A stretch of 64,000 bases of DNA from Micromussa lordhowensis (GCA_964020085.1 OZ026601.1:28508118-28572117); one strand, 5' to 3'; shown: positions 45,113 through 57,250, counted from the first letter of the stretch. Translations and numbers: made by a program. The notes: a model not told the origin generated them from the sequence alone.

Positions 45113-46086
45113 CTTTGGAATAAATGATTAATTTGCAGCTATTGCAAAATTACATAAAGTAAAAATAAGCAAGATACAGCTGTACAGTGAATGTTCATGA
45201 CAAATTGACATTGAGTTTTTCAATGGTCTTGATAGAATGTGTCTGCCTATAGTTCTTACAGTTTTTAAATTGCATGACTGTATAAATACATGTCTATATG
45301 TTGCCATTTCTTTTTCCTTGGTTTGATAAATTTTCAAGCAATTTGATTTTAATTTTCTTTTCTTGTATTCAATATCATAATCTGGAACAAAGGAATATAT
45401 TATGTGTATATAAGCAACAAATTTTATAAAGAAATTACTAAAACTGATAACACTCATACAATATATCTTCCTTTTAAAATATGCAGTAAGCAAAATTAAC
45501 CCTTAAATATTGGCAACATCCTTTGAAAAATGTCATGCATCAGCTGGGTAACACGTGCTCCATACGATAAAACCAATAATTGTTTAAAACAGATCATATT
45601 TCATGAGAGAGAGTAAGGCAACTGAGTTAACTTGTGTTACGATAAGCAGAGTGATTTTCTTACCACATCCTCTGGATGTTGATGAGAATGGCTGCCAGCC
45701 ATCCCAATGTACTGAAATGCAATAATTGTGAAAACAAACATCAAGTTTTCCGCCAGCGGAGGAACGAAAGAAGCAGAAAACGTTTTTCTCACACACATCT
45801 GGGAATCTTAGTACAGGTGTGCGGGGGGTTTCAGGTTACATGCCTTTGTAAGGTTTCAGTTTTTGTTTGCCCGACGTGCCCCACCCACCCGTGAAGTACT
45901 TGTAGAATGTGCTAAGTTGAGGTGAGATCATTCTCTAGACACTTTTTTGTGTCATTACAAGACAATTAATATGCTCTTATGTTAGTACAGGTCAGGCTGT
46001 GTGGTTCTGCTTGGCATGGCTTCCAGAAATGTGTGAGAAATACATTCTATACTCTTTAAAATAAACATCCTTTTATAGCACTTCCA
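45113..46086. other. Intron sequence, one small exon, nothing else seen
   Basis: Apart from the 48-bp transposase exon at 45664-45711, no feature is recognised. Confidence 0.4.
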
Positions 46087-46301
46087 TTCTCGTCCCAAGA
46101 GCCCACGATCCTTCTGGCCTGGAGCAGGAATCAAGAGCTCTGAGAGCAACCATTTCAGGCATGCACCATAGATGCAGACTGCATGAAACCGGATGGGCAG
46201 AATTTGGTTATTTCCTTTGTTAATTCAAAATGGTTGCTCCCAGAGCTCTTGTTTTCCGACTGCTGGTCAAGGGGTACAAAGACTCTGGGAACGAGATTGC
46301 A
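46087..46301. mobile_element. ~215-bp MITE in an intron
   Basis: ATTCTCGTCCCAAGAGCCC pairs with AGACTCTGGGAACGAGATT at the other end; inner segments CAAGAGCTCTGAGAGCAACC and GGTTGCTCCCAGAGCTCTTG are also inverse. No coding sequence. Bases 46302-46932 are featureless. Confidence 0.75.
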
Positions 46302-47400
46302 ACACTCCTCTTTGTTTGTTGTTGTTGCTTTGCTTTATAAACCTGTAGCTTTTAATGTCAATCTACTTGTAGCTTAGTTTATTCTCCTAATTCTGAAGTA
46401 AAGTGAAATGTAGTTTGTTGGGATTTTGAACACTACATCATACTACTGTATGTTTACCTAAATGATGAAATTAATTTTATTATAATTATTGATAGCCATA
46501 TGTATTTTTACAATGGTTGTTGTTGCTTTGCTGTTGATACAGAATAGAGCAAAATCTGTGTGAAACTCTTATACATCTATTTCTAGATAAAAATGAATGT
46601 TTTATTAACAAATTGTATGAATAAACTACATTACTGTAATTTAGGAATCTCTGTCTAAAATATTTACTAGTTTTTGAGATTCTTAACTAATAATGGTAAT
46701 TTATTATCACTAACTTGCATGAGCAGCTATGCATTTTAACAACCACACACAAGATGTCCTTTGTGATCAGCAGCTTGTGAATTTGATAAGCAAGGAAATG
46801 TAGTGTTGTAAAAATAATGTGACAGGCATACATGTATTAATGTATAACAGTGGCCAGTATGTCTTGTAAAATTATCCTTAGATTCACCCTGTCATATCTC
46901 ACAAATTGTTACCTTTAATTTCATTCACTTACCATCATAGGCTAAATTTCTTGGGTCACCATTGACCTTTTGTGGAGTATGCTGAAAGATGTTGCGGCAG
47001 TTAGTGCACTCAACTACCCTCAAGTCACCATTAAGGACTGGGCATGTAAGCAGGTACTCAGCAGAGATAACACAACCACAACCATTTACTGGACACCTGG
47101 CGGGAAGAGTCCACTCAGTCTCAGGGTCCCAAAAGTATGCCAGCTGAGCAAAACGTGTACCATCCCAGAACTCTTTCTTGAGTTCCCAGCCCCATTCCTC
47201 TTGTCTTACTCTGGGCATCCAGTGGGATTTTTCCTTCCAATGAGCTGTCATCCTTTGACACATGGAAGGCGATGAACACCATCTCTTAACTTTGTCTATC
47301 ACATTGAGATAATAATAAGGGATTTTTTCCCTGCTGGCCACAGTGAGGACAAAATTCATTTTTTGCAGAAAGAAGACCAAAAAGGTAAGGATGCCCACAC

Positions 47401-47870
47401 CAAATTTCAGGTATGTTGTTAGTATGTACAAGGCATGTCAATGATATTGTTTAACATACCAAAGACATAACATTTACATACCAGAAACATACATACGACA
47501 TACTGAAAAAATACATTCAGTTACTATGTTAGGGGTATATCACTGATATGTTTCTGCTACTTGTAACATACCAAAAACCCACTTTTAAGTATGTATTTGG
47601 AACAAATTTTATATGCCAAAAAAGTACCCAAAACATACCACTTGAGACCTACGTAAAACATACCTTACTTGTAAATCGAAAATGTATGACTTTGGTATGT
47701 ATGACATACTGAAAACACACCAGTGACATATCAAGGTTATATCTGATATGACATACCTAAAACATAGCTGGTGAATACCAGAAACATACAGATAACATAC
47801 AAAATTTAGGTATGTTTTTTGTATGTTACTAAATACGATTATATATCCTACTTCATACAAACCAAAAAAA
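47401..47870. repeat. ACATACC/GGTATGT dyad-rich array
   Basis: About twenty ACATAC(C) or GTATGT motifs in both orientations, spaced roughly 15-30 bp, many forming local dyads with TTTTAGTATGTATTT-like surroundings. It lies directly upstream of the EnSpm-like first exon. Confidence 0.65.
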
Positions 47871-48012
47871 GTACCTTAAATTGTAACGTAAAACATAGAA
47901 TTACATAGGTCTGACCTAATCTCCCACAGATATTACATTTACTTAATAATTATTATATGTACTTGGGAATGTATGACTTATAGACAGTTTGTACCATGCA
48001 GTGACCTTGTGT

Positions 48013-48204
48013 ATATAGTTCCAGAAAATATCCACCCACCCCAAGGAAGGTTAATGGAAATTCCAAGGGGGGGGGGGATCTTAAAAGCCCAATTTTTTAA
48101 AGGAAAGTATGGCACTAAAATGGAATTTGGAGAGGGGGTGGGAGGTTCAAGCTAAAAAACCTTCCATGGGAGGGATATTTTGATATTTTCTGGAACAACA
48201 CATT
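48013..48204. mobile_element. ~190-bp MITE, copy 3
   Basis: Same ends as the copies at 26765 and 27099 (AGTTCCAGAAAATATCC / GATATTTTCTGGAACAACA) with a run of nine G inside. Confidence 0.75.
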
Positions 48205-48395
48205 AACTCGGGACAGTTGAGTAATCATATATAAAACAGCATAGTTATTTGTCACCCCTTTTTGCATACAAGTCTCACAACAACATAAAAAGACTGGTTG
48301 AACTAAATTTTTTTAATTGGTGATATTAACGCAATCTTGACAACAGGCCAGAAACTAGATCTGAGGACAAGTGTTTAAGATAATAATATTAATTA

Positions 48396-51300
48396 TTAGT
48401 CATCACAACTATCATATGAATCACAGTTGCTGATTGACTCATCTGATGTTTCCTCAAGATCACTTGACTGATCTTCATTGTGATCACTAGCTGCAGTCCC
48501 TGATGTTGCGCTGACAGTTGGGGCAGCCAATTCAAGGTTGGCCTGGGCCTGGGTCTTTTTGAGAGCCCTTTGCCTGAATTGTTTGATGCTTAGGGCCATA
48601 GCATGCCCAAGCCCTTTCTTGTGGCCCTCCTGTAGAATTTTGTCAGCTTTAAAGGTGGTAGAATTGGAGTAGGCTGAAAATATAATAGGCTATAATTAGC
48701 ATGATGCATTAATAATTTTAATCTATATATATGCCACTCATATTTTTGAATTTAGCTAATTAATATAAATATATTCAATTTCTCCACTTTATGATTGTGT
48801 CACTCCTTATTAATTTTTGATATAGAGCTAATTCTAAGTTAACATTGACATTAAGTACTGTAAATCCTCTCAGGGGTGTTATTTTTTTCAACGGGAAGGG
48901 GGGGAGACAACTTATTCAATTTAGCAAAATGTAAGGTTTCTCGAGGATGGACTTGTGTGGTTCCTAGTAGGCGTTATACTGCTATTTCCAACTATAAGAA
49001 AATGGTAACAATTCTCCAAAGAGAGCAAGTAAGAGTGTATAAAGTTGAAAAAGTTAAGTACATGAAGTCGGAGGTTATGCAGCTGAAGGCAAGAAACAAT
49101 TATGATATGAACTTCCAAGCATAACTGATCAGTGCACCTTCACTGTTGCAAAGCATAAGGATGAAGGGGAGTACTGGAGGGGGTTTTTATTACAAGAATG
49201 GTTACAACAATAACAGCAGCAACAACAACAAAAAATGTATATAAAGAAAACTTCTCCATATGAAAAATCTATGCATTTCAGTCCTATTTCGGTTACCGTT
49301 TTTCCGTACCTAATGGTGTTTGATTGCATAAACATTTATGTTACACGGCAACCCAAGAGAATTACATTAAATTGCGAATGATACATGTCTGTTTCCTTTT
49401 TCTCTCTGACAATCAACTGAGAGATTATACTTAATTAATTTATTACAGTAGCTAACTTTAAGAAATAATATATAATTATTATGTGCACAAGAGAATTAAA
49501 CCTACAAATGTTGATATTATAAATGATGATTTTACCTTTGATAATATTTACAATGTTGGGATCCAGTAGGGAAAGCTCATCCCCGCCACCCCGGTTGCTA
49601 AGTTTCCCACAAATAAGCTGCTCATCGGTGAAGAAGACCCTGAGCAGCTGACAAGCCAGGGAACTCCTTGATTTACAACTGCTCTTACACATGGCAAGTT
49701 GGGCCTTGTAAAGGAAAACCCCACTTCCTACAATTAGCTCGACCATCTGCAAAACAGTATTTAAAATCTGTATTAACCATTTCTGAGAAATATTCAGAAA
49801 TGTGTTGTTATTAGAAGTGTAATTACCTTTCTCTCTACAGCTACCTCTGGTGATACTCTTCCAGGTGCAACTACATCTTCAGGAGCATTTCTATTGACGC
49901 TCCCATTTGATTCTGTCAATGCAAGTTCATTAAATACTGACCTTAGCTCATTATAGTAGTACTGGATTTTTTTCCTGAGACTTGCACTAACATTTATTTA
50001 AATATATTTAAAACAGTTTGTGATAGTCATCGTGATATTCTTAAGCTAGTATTGGGTATGTGATCAGGTTATGCAGATTTGGCACCCATTTGCACAACAC
50101 GTCTCGCAGATTTTTAGCAACTCCAACTTCAGATGGAATCCAATACATGATGTACCTGATAATTAATTCAATACAAGAACCCCCTATCGTTTCATGCCTT
50201 ACCGCCACCTGACAGTTCCAAAAAGAAAATATTGCTGAAATTGTAATTGGTTAGTTGTAAAAAAAAAACATTTATTGAGCTTCCTTTCGATATATAGTTT
50301 GTCGGGTCATTTTATTGAAACTGGCTCGCACACGATTTGTTTTCCCAACGGACACCCAGGGAAGGTGAGAAGTAACTTGAACATCTGTAGATTAATAGGT
50401 ATCCTTATTTTTCTGAAACAAAGTTTAAACAAAGTTTTTTTCAAATACATTTTTCATAGTGACTAATGTAAACATACCCAGCTCCTGCTGTCGGTTCGCT
50501 AGTAATCTTCTATATTTCGCGTCCAGTTCCCCACATCGCTCTTTTAACTCGGCTAGTTCTTTACGCATTTCCTTACAGCTACTTCGGGGGCAGGGAAGAG
50601 TTGATTTAGGTTGTTTCTCTGCCCATCCACGAGCATGAGCACTGTCTCCTTTACTTTTGTCAGTGTTTTTGGATGAACTTGCAGAGCTACAGAACAGCTT
50701 TCTCGGAGAAGATATAGTGGCTACCGGCTGCTTGTTTGCTTTTGGAGTCTCCTTGACTGATTCTTGTGGAGAAGATCTAGAGGCTGCCAGCTGCTTTCTT
50801 GCTTTTGGAGTCTCCTTGACCGATTTTTGCGGAGAATATCTGGTGGCTACTGGCTGCTTTTTTGCTTTTGGAGTCTCTTTCAATGATTTTTGTGGAGAAG
50901 ATCTAGTGGTGATCAGCTGCTTTCTTGCTTTTGAAGTCACTTTAACTGATTTTTGCAGAGAAGATCTAATGGCTACCAGCTGCTCCTTAGCTTTTTGAGT
51001 CTCCTTGACTGATCCCCGCGGAGAAGATCTAGTGGCTACCGGCTGATTTCTTGCGTTTGGAGTCTCCTTGACCGATTTTTGTGGAGAAGATCTAGTGGCT
51101 ACCAGCTGCTTTTTTGCTTTTGAAGTTTCCTTGAGTGATTTTTGCGGAGGAGATTTAGCAGCTACCAGCGGCTGTTTTGCTTCTTTCATCTCCTTGACTG
51201 ATTGGTTTTTTGATGCAGCTGCAATTTAAACAGAAGCTTCAATGCATTTTATCAACTTTGTTCACTAATTCATGGAATTGATGTCTTCATGAGCATGATT

Positions 51301-53831
51301 ATTAATAATTTAATTGCAATACAAATACAACATTCATGTCAGTGTGCTGGACAGTTTTTTAACATTATTAACATAAAACACTCAAAAGTCAAAAAATGTC
51401 TCATGAACACATGATTATTTCAACGAATCAACTAAATAAAACTTATACTGACTTAAAGAGCAGCAAATAATTACTTAGCCTGAAATGTCAGCTATCTACT
51501 TGGGGAAGGAGACAGATGACATTTCAGACTAATAATTGCTAAAAGATTAAAATGTTTGTCAGTAGATATCCACAGTAAATTTAAAAGCAGACCAATATAT
51601 TCTTGACATATAAGCAATTCCTAACAATTTATCTAGAGCCAGCTCTCTGTGATCAATATCAAGACGCACTGTCTACAATAATTTTAAAATGCCATGACAG
51701 GGTTTCCTTGACCAAGTACCTTGACTTTCTGCTCTGGTATTTGAGCTTGAAGCACTGGGTGCAGTCCATGTACTCAGCAGTGGAGCATCCTTTGTTAGGT
51801 CAACTGCCTGTGTGTAATTTACATTTGTTTTAATCTGATACTTGTTGGTTAAATTACCAACTAAATTACCAATAATAATTACGAGGTTAAAGAACAAGGT
51901 TTATTTACCATTTTTACATTAATTAATGCATCTTGTTTACCCTCCCCGCTCCCCCCCCCCCTCACATAATTCATGAACATTTGTCTTTGACGACTGTAAT
52001 ACCCAGGAGAAATTTAAAACAATGGTTATGCAACATTTTAGGGGGTAAACGAGATGCACTACACATGTACAGTCTATGCAAAAATGATGAAGAGAGTGAA
52101 AGGATTACACATGCATGGAGTTTATAGCTATATATAGACTAGTAAGAAATAATTTGTAAATATCGCTTGGAGAAACCTCTAACTGAAAAACGTTAACTGC
52201 ATGCAAACCCCATTTATAAGGGCCTGTTTACATGGAGGTGGGTAACCCCAGGTAGGTGAGGTATTACCCACTTATAAAAAAAGTGAAGCCTTGGAGCCAG
52301 TACTGACTTATAGCTGCCGGAGCGTATCCCGGTTTCTGTAGCATGAAGTGGCTAGGAGTATTTCTACTCGCCCTGGACAGGATGCTTAAGTTCATCGCAG
52401 GTCACTCCCCCGTAATTTGTTAGGTTTTTCCCAACAATTCACTGGTACCCATTTATACTCCTGGGTGGAGAGAGGCACTGCGAGAGTTAAGTGTCTTGCC
52501 TAAGAACACAACACAGTGTCCCCTGGCCAGGGCTCGAACCCGGACTGCTCGATCCCGGGACGAGCGCACTTACCATGAGGCCACCGCACCTCCACAAAAA
52601 TCTTTTGTCCTTGGTGGAAATCGAACCCACGACCTCTGGATTAGATCTACCGTTACTCTGCCGACTGAGTTACCAGGTCGGACCCACTTAAGTGGAGTTA
52701 AACCCACCTGTCCATACAATCACTTATTTTAATTTTATCACCCTTACATGATAGGCAGGGTGACCATATGAGAGATTGTATGGAAAGGCATGTTACCTCG
52801 CTTACCTGGGCTCCCCCACCTCCATGTAAACAGCTATAGGCCCTACATGTAAATGTGTGAATTTTTTCCTGCATAGAAAATTTAAGTTGATTACTTCAAA
52901 TGCTTTGTCCAGTAGCCAAAGTTTACAAAATTAGCCAAAAAACCCTTTCCTATATTCATTGACATTTATTAACAAAATTCTTTTGAATAAATATAAAGGA
53001 TTCAGCCTTGCTTCCTCTTCCAAAGTTTTTATATTGCAAGTGGTGAGTATTACATATATCTTAGAAAGGGAAAACATTCACTGTTTATCAAAACCACGTT
53101 AATTGTTTTGGTTAATTTTTATATAAAAGCACATTAATATACTTAACATCCATCAGCTATAAAAATATGCACATATCAACATGAAATTATATTATTTTCT
53201 TAGTATCCAAAAAACAATAATAATTAATTTATTACCAACATCAAATACCTCTATCAGTGATGCTTCCTCATCATCAATGCTTGTGTCTGGAAGAATGGTA
53301 AGCTTTCTTTTCTTCTTTTTATCTTTTGTCACAGTATTTGACAATTTTAAGTCAGTGGGTGTAGCCTTAGTTGTCTTTGTTGTGGACTTCTTTTTGTTGG
53401 AAGTTGATTTTTCAGGTGACTTTGCTTCTGAACAAGACTCCAGATTTACAGCCAAGTCATTATCATGATCACTTAAAGAATCATCTGTGAATGCACAAAA
53501 CACAATGCATTTACCACCATACTGGCCCTTGAAGATCTCATTACAATACTTTTTATATGGAATGTGTTGATTATATATACACTGATAAGCTACCTACCGA
53601 TTACAGCATGAAAGAGGTGATATAAAAGATAATTTGCAGAATACTATCCAATCCTTACAAACATTTCAAACTTTTAGCCTTCATGATCATGAGTATTACC
53701 ATTGTTTCTGTAGTCCACTGCTTTACGCTTGCGTCCTTTGCTTGATTTCTCTGTAGAGGAGACTTCTGTGCTTGGGATTGGCAGGGAACTCAAAAGAGTT
53801 TTGACAACATTTGATTGCCATTCCGGGCCTA
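48396..53831 (-). CDS. BEN-domain/coiled-coil protein upstream of the EnSpm-like transposase
   Basis: Likely minus-strand exons: 53699-53831, about 53230-53486, about 51710-51810, 50478-51218, 49827-49961, 49536-49746 and 48396-48673 (stop). The 3' pair joins in phase. The 741-bp exon carries about eight 21-residue repeats (consensus SSPQKSVKETPKAKKQPVATR-like), then a coiled-coil run (CKEMRKELAELKERCGELDA). The 49536-49746 exon is a BEN-like start: VELIVGSGVFLYKAQL, then RSSLACQLLRVFFTDEQL and LLDPNIVNIIK. The last exon is basic then Ser/Asp-rich. The second half of a canonical BEN (FP...W) was not found. The phase between the 741-bp and 135-bp exons does not fit, so an exon is missing; 50035-50160 is a candidate. 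Same strand as the transposase and 1 kb away, so it may be its partner gene. Confidence 0.55.
51219..52218. other. Intron with one probable small exon
   Basis: Minus strand 51710-51810 reads DLTKDAPLLSTWTAPSAS with plausible splice borders. The rest is AT-rich; a C-run lies at 51945-51960. Confidence 0.4.
52219..52845. mobile_element. ~625-bp MITE carrying tRNA-derived SINE sequence
   Basis: Ends AGGGCCTGTTTACATGGAGG and CCTCCATGTAAACAG...GGCCCT are inverse. The interior (52490-52690) holds two minus-strand tRNA-like B boxes (GGGTTCGAnYCC-type at about 52532 and 52620). One has an A-box-like GGTAACTCAGTCGG about 50 bp before it. The cloverleaf does not close, so this is a SINE-type relic and not a tRNA gene. 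Confidence 0.65.
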
Positions 53832-54429
53832 TTGATATTGTAATTAATACATAGAATTTGTTTTAATTTCTGAAGTTTCAGTGCATTTCATTCCCGGGGA
53901 TACATCCCTACAAAAATGATGGGGTGATTGTTGCAACTTTTAAGGACTCTTTAGGGTTATCATCCAGGGTTATCAATCTGAAAAATGTATTAGTGACACA
54001 AATAAATTAAATTTCTATTTATTTGAAAAGTAGAGGGTTCTTGCTAAATTGCTACCTCTTAACAGAGCTCAGTCACGGTATTGTGAGTAGCAGTTTAATA
54101 AAATAGGGAAACACCAAAGAGATAATGATACATGGTAAAGGAACAAGGATGCTAAGGATGGACACGGGTTGCAAACGGCAAATTTGAAAAAAATGAGGCT
54201 AAACTTTTTAATCTGCACAAGGTGTGACTGAGCTCCTTTAAGGCTGGAAATGAATTTGGGACATGGCCCTTCTGGTCCCTTTAAGGGGCACCCAGTCAGT
54301 TTTATAGGGGCATACCCTGTTCGGTGAAAGCGTTAAGCAGTCAAACGGGAGTTTGAAAGAATCTGAAAAAAAAACAACTGGAATTTCCGGAGGGGAGGAG
54401 GGGTTAACAATTTTGGAATACGGAGGACA
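53832..54429. other. No gene recognised
   Basis: Region between the BEN gene's first visible exon and the Gypsy 3' truncation point. Any first exon of the BEN gene further upstream could have been separated by the Gypsy insertion. Confidence 0.4.
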
Positions 54430-54449
54430 AAAGGAGGGGGGGTTTGGGT

Positions 54450-56673
54450 CATAGTGAACCAAAACATTCGAAGACGTCAGTGATTCCTTTGCCTTATTGA
54501 ATGCTTCCTCGCACTTGGGGGACCAGGCGAATTCCTGATTCTTTTGAAGAAGCTGGTTAAGCGGTTGAAGGATGGTACTCAGGTTACGGATGAATTTGCC
54601 ATGGTAGTTGACCATTCCAAGGAAGGCTCTCAACTGTGTGGTGTTTTCTGGGCGTGGTGCCTTCTTGATTGCTTCCACCTTGTCTTCAGTGGGTGAGATA
54701 CCTTCTGCGGAGATGATACACCCCATGTAGGTGACTGATTTTTGCATGAACTTGCATTTGTTAAGTTGCAGCCTTAGTCCATGGTCGTCAAGACGTTTCA
54801 GGACAAGATTCAAATTTGCAATGTGTTCCTCATCATCCTTTCCGGTGATCAGGATGTCATCTTGAATGCTTGCTACATGATCGAGGCCCTGGAGGATGAT
54901 GTCCATTGTGCGCTGAAATATCGCTGGGGAAGAAGCGATGCCAAAGGGTAACCTCTTGTAGTGGTAGAGACCACGATGAGTGTTGATAGTGACATACTGC
55001 TGACTCTCTGGGTCCAGTGGCAACTGCTGGTATGCACTCTTTAGGTCCAATTTGGTAAATCGCTTCCCTCCACGCAACTTAACGAAAACATCCTTGGGTA
55101 ACGGTATGGGGTAGCGTGGTACATTGAGTTGTGGGTTGACAGTGACAGCATAATCTCCACACGATCATGTTGTGCCGTCGGCCTTGGGAACATGAACCAT
55201 GGGTGTCGCCCATTCGCTGAACTCCACCTTTTCAACAATGCCTTCAGACTCCATGCGGTTGTACTCTGCTTCCACCGCCTCTTGAAGAGCATAGGGCACT
55301 GGGCGTGCCTTGCAGAATTTTGGCTGAGTATTTGGCTTCATTTCTAGCTTGGCAGTGATGCCCTTGATAGTTCCCAAACCAGGCTGAAAAACACTTTGGT
55401 GGGATCGAATTGTGGCGTTCAATTTCGACCTCACAGTTCCTGATAAGTCAGAATTTAAGATACGGATGCTGCAAATTTTCTCCCAGTCGAGTTTCACTTG
55501 AGTCAACCAATCTCGTCCAAACAGAGATGGCCCAGAACCTTTAACAACCAGAAGAGGCAAGGTGGTGCTCTGGTCTTGGTACTTGAGGTGAACATTAAAC
55601 TGGCCCGAGACCTGGACAGGATGACCAGTGTAGGTGTGTAAGCGAGTGCTGGAGGGCTTGAGAGGAGTTCCGCTGAAGTGCTTATCGAATGTCTCTTGTG
55701 AAATGATTGAAACTCCAGGTCCGGTGTCCAGTTCCATCACGAGGCTGATTCCTTTCAGCTGAACAGGTATTTCAATTCCATTTCTATCTGTACCAAGGGT
55801 GTACAAGGAGAATGAAAATGGATCTGTCGAGCCCGATTCAGAGGTGCTCTGCGACGGCTCTTCGACCTTGTGAAGCTTCTGAGATTTGCTCTTACATGTG
55901 TCAGCAATGTGGCCGGCTCTGCCACAGGAATGACAAGTATACTGCTTGTATTTACACTGCGATCTCGGATGGCCAGACTTTCCACAACTTAAACATGCTG
56001 AACCGTTGGTTGGTTTGTTTGGAGGGGGCCTTGTCTTGTCTTGGTCGTTGCCTGGAGGTTTGGGACCTTTAGGTTTACGTGAGCGTCGACGAAATCCACC
56101 TCCGAGTTTGTTTACTGGAGTCGAGTCAGGCGAGTCTTCGTGTGAGAACGCAGCCACGTCTTTTTCAGCAGCTTCGAGGCTGAGAGCAAGCTTCAGTGCT
56201 TCGTCAAAATTGTGTTCCTCGGTCAGAAGTTTCTTTTGAATTTCCTTACTTTGGAGTCCACACACGAAACGATCGCGCAGCGCTTCGTTGAGATGAGCGC
56301 CAAATTGACATGTGCTCGCCAGATGCTTTAGGTTCGCTGCGAACGAAGACACGCTTTCTGCCTCACGTTGCGTGCAGTTGTGGAACCTGTAGCGTTCGGC
56401 AATTACCAGTTTCTTCGGTGCGAAGTGGTCCTTCAGAATAGTAGAGAGCTGAGCGTAGGTTTTCTGTGAAGGAGTTGCAGGAGAGCACAAATCCGAAAGG
56501 ACGTCGTAGGCCTTAGCGCCGATGACAGAAATTAGTGTCGCTCGCCGTTTGTGAGATTCTGCTGAATCCGCTGGAACACCATTCGCTACAAAATACTGCT
56601 CGAGTCGCTCTAAGTAGCGATTAATGTTCGTCTTGTCTAGAACAAACTCTTCGATCTTCCCTAGGCTAGGCAT
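54450..56673 (-). pseudogene. Gypsy gag-pol open frame with one nonsense codon
   Basis: ATG at 56671-56673 opens a 502-codon frame. A gag-like N-terminus (residues 1-190) is followed by two CCHC knuckles (CLSCGKSGHPRSQC, CHSCGRAGHIADTC) and an aspartic protease with ELDTGPGVSII in place of the more usual DTGAAV. Near 55165 a TGA interrupts ADGTT*SCGDYAV, where an Arg codon is expected (CGA to TGA fits). The frame then continues as reverse transcriptase: FTKLDLKSAYQQLPLD, LPFGIASSPAIFQR and IQDDILITG (the catalytic DD pair intact). After LVHYDPN the family sequence ends. One nonsense change plus truncation make it inactive. Confidence 0.85.
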
Positions 56674-56695
56674 GATCCGGTCCTCGTCGCCAGGA

Positions 56696-56833
56696 TGTTA
56701 TGTTTTTGAAGAGACTCGACAAGACACACAAGATGGCGGACTCAATCTGTATTTCTCGCACGTGTTCAACTACATATCGCGGGCGCACATCCGGGCAATA
56801 AAACACTATATGATTACATCATGAACTATAACA
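56696..56833 (-). repeat. Gypsy 5' LTR (138 bp)
   Basis: On the minus strand it begins TGTTATAG and ends ATAACA, the TG...CA pattern with short inverted ends, directly followed by a primer-binding-type sequence. It contains AATAAA-like sequence on the opposite strand only. No second LTR is visible. Confidence 0.75.
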
Positions 56834-56840
56834 GAAAGCA

Positions 56841-57250
56841 AACCGTCAGGTATTGTATGGGTCCAGTTTGATCACTCGGATGTTGGTCATAAAACTAGAA
56901 TTGAAAACAGACATCTCTTTGTTCGAGGAATTGACCAGGCATGGACTACAATAAAACCTGTTACTACACAATTTGGAGTCGGACAAAATAAAGCAGCTCA
57001 AGTTGTAAGAAAACAGTTTCCATTGCGTCCTACAGCTGCCAAAACTATTCACTGCTCACAGGGTGATACTGAAACTAAAATTGTTGTGAACTTTAGTACC
57101 AAGTGAATTATTACACATATACCTTATATGGGGCTCAGTAGAGTTACTACTCTTGAAGGCCTAAATATCACTGACCTGTATGAGAACAAAATTACTGTTC
57201 ATCAAGATGTTGCAAAAGAAGTGGAGTGCTTAAGAACAAGTGCATTGTGT
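56841..57250 (+). pseudogene. PIF1-type helicase C-terminal fragment
   Basis: The plus strand reads HKTRIENRHLFVRGIDQAW-like, then QFPLRPTAAKTIHCSQGDT, an in-frame stop, then YMGLSRVTTLEGLNITDLYE. AxTIHxSQGxT and YVGLSRVTxLEGL are the late helicase motifs (V and VI) of PIF1 proteins, including those carried by Helitron elements. The stop at about 57104 and the missing N-terminal ATPase make it dead. The Gypsy LTR abuts its 5' side, suggesting that insertion cut it. Confidence 0.8.

Larger units (their letters stand above)
41631..47431 (-). pseudogene. EnSpm/CACTA-like transposase, multi-exon, one in-frame stop
   Basis: Minus-strand exons: 46933-about 47350, 45664-45711, 44942-45112, 44603-44764, 43855-44217, 43561-43619, 42747-43201, about 42542-42605 and 41631-42428. 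Phases match across the second to seventh exons. The N-terminal part has a CPHCG-like ligand set and VKRWCSSPSMCQRMTAHW. It continues with AEYLLTCPVL, AFEVGLATMSKENRCQ, GFING, CGKKGCRRC and DLVFDEMHAVQLNVVKEALD. SLHNLQHFREDIERFSGLDN and WVKERAVKRYIRQSNNHKNI match the DUF4218 tail that follows the transposase_21 domain in EnSpm elements. The last exon contains TAG at 42265-42267 (CASE*SEVGED) but is otherwise open to the natural stop at 41631. One frame change is also suspected near 47330. Regulatory sites and terminal repeats were not found. Confidence 0.75.
54430..56833 (-). mobile_element. Ty3/Gypsy retrotransposon, 5' LTR to reverse transcriptase, 3'-truncated
   Basis: On the minus strand the order is LTR (56833-56696), a primer-site-like TGGCGACGAGGAC immediately after it, gag, two zinc knuckles, protease and reverse transcriptase. 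The sequence stops matching Gypsy after the LVHYDPN motif near 54450, so RNase H, integrase and the 3' LTR are gone. The element is inserted in a PIF1-type helicase relic that continues at 56841. Confidence 0.85.

Noticed and set aside
50657..50998. 113-codon plus-strand open frame.
   Set aside because: Shadow of the 21-residue repeats encoded on the minus strand.
52520..52690. Possible tRNA genes on the minus strand.
   Set aside because: B box and A-box-like sequence exist but the acceptor and anticodon stems do not pair; better explained as a tRNA-derived SINE inside a MITE.
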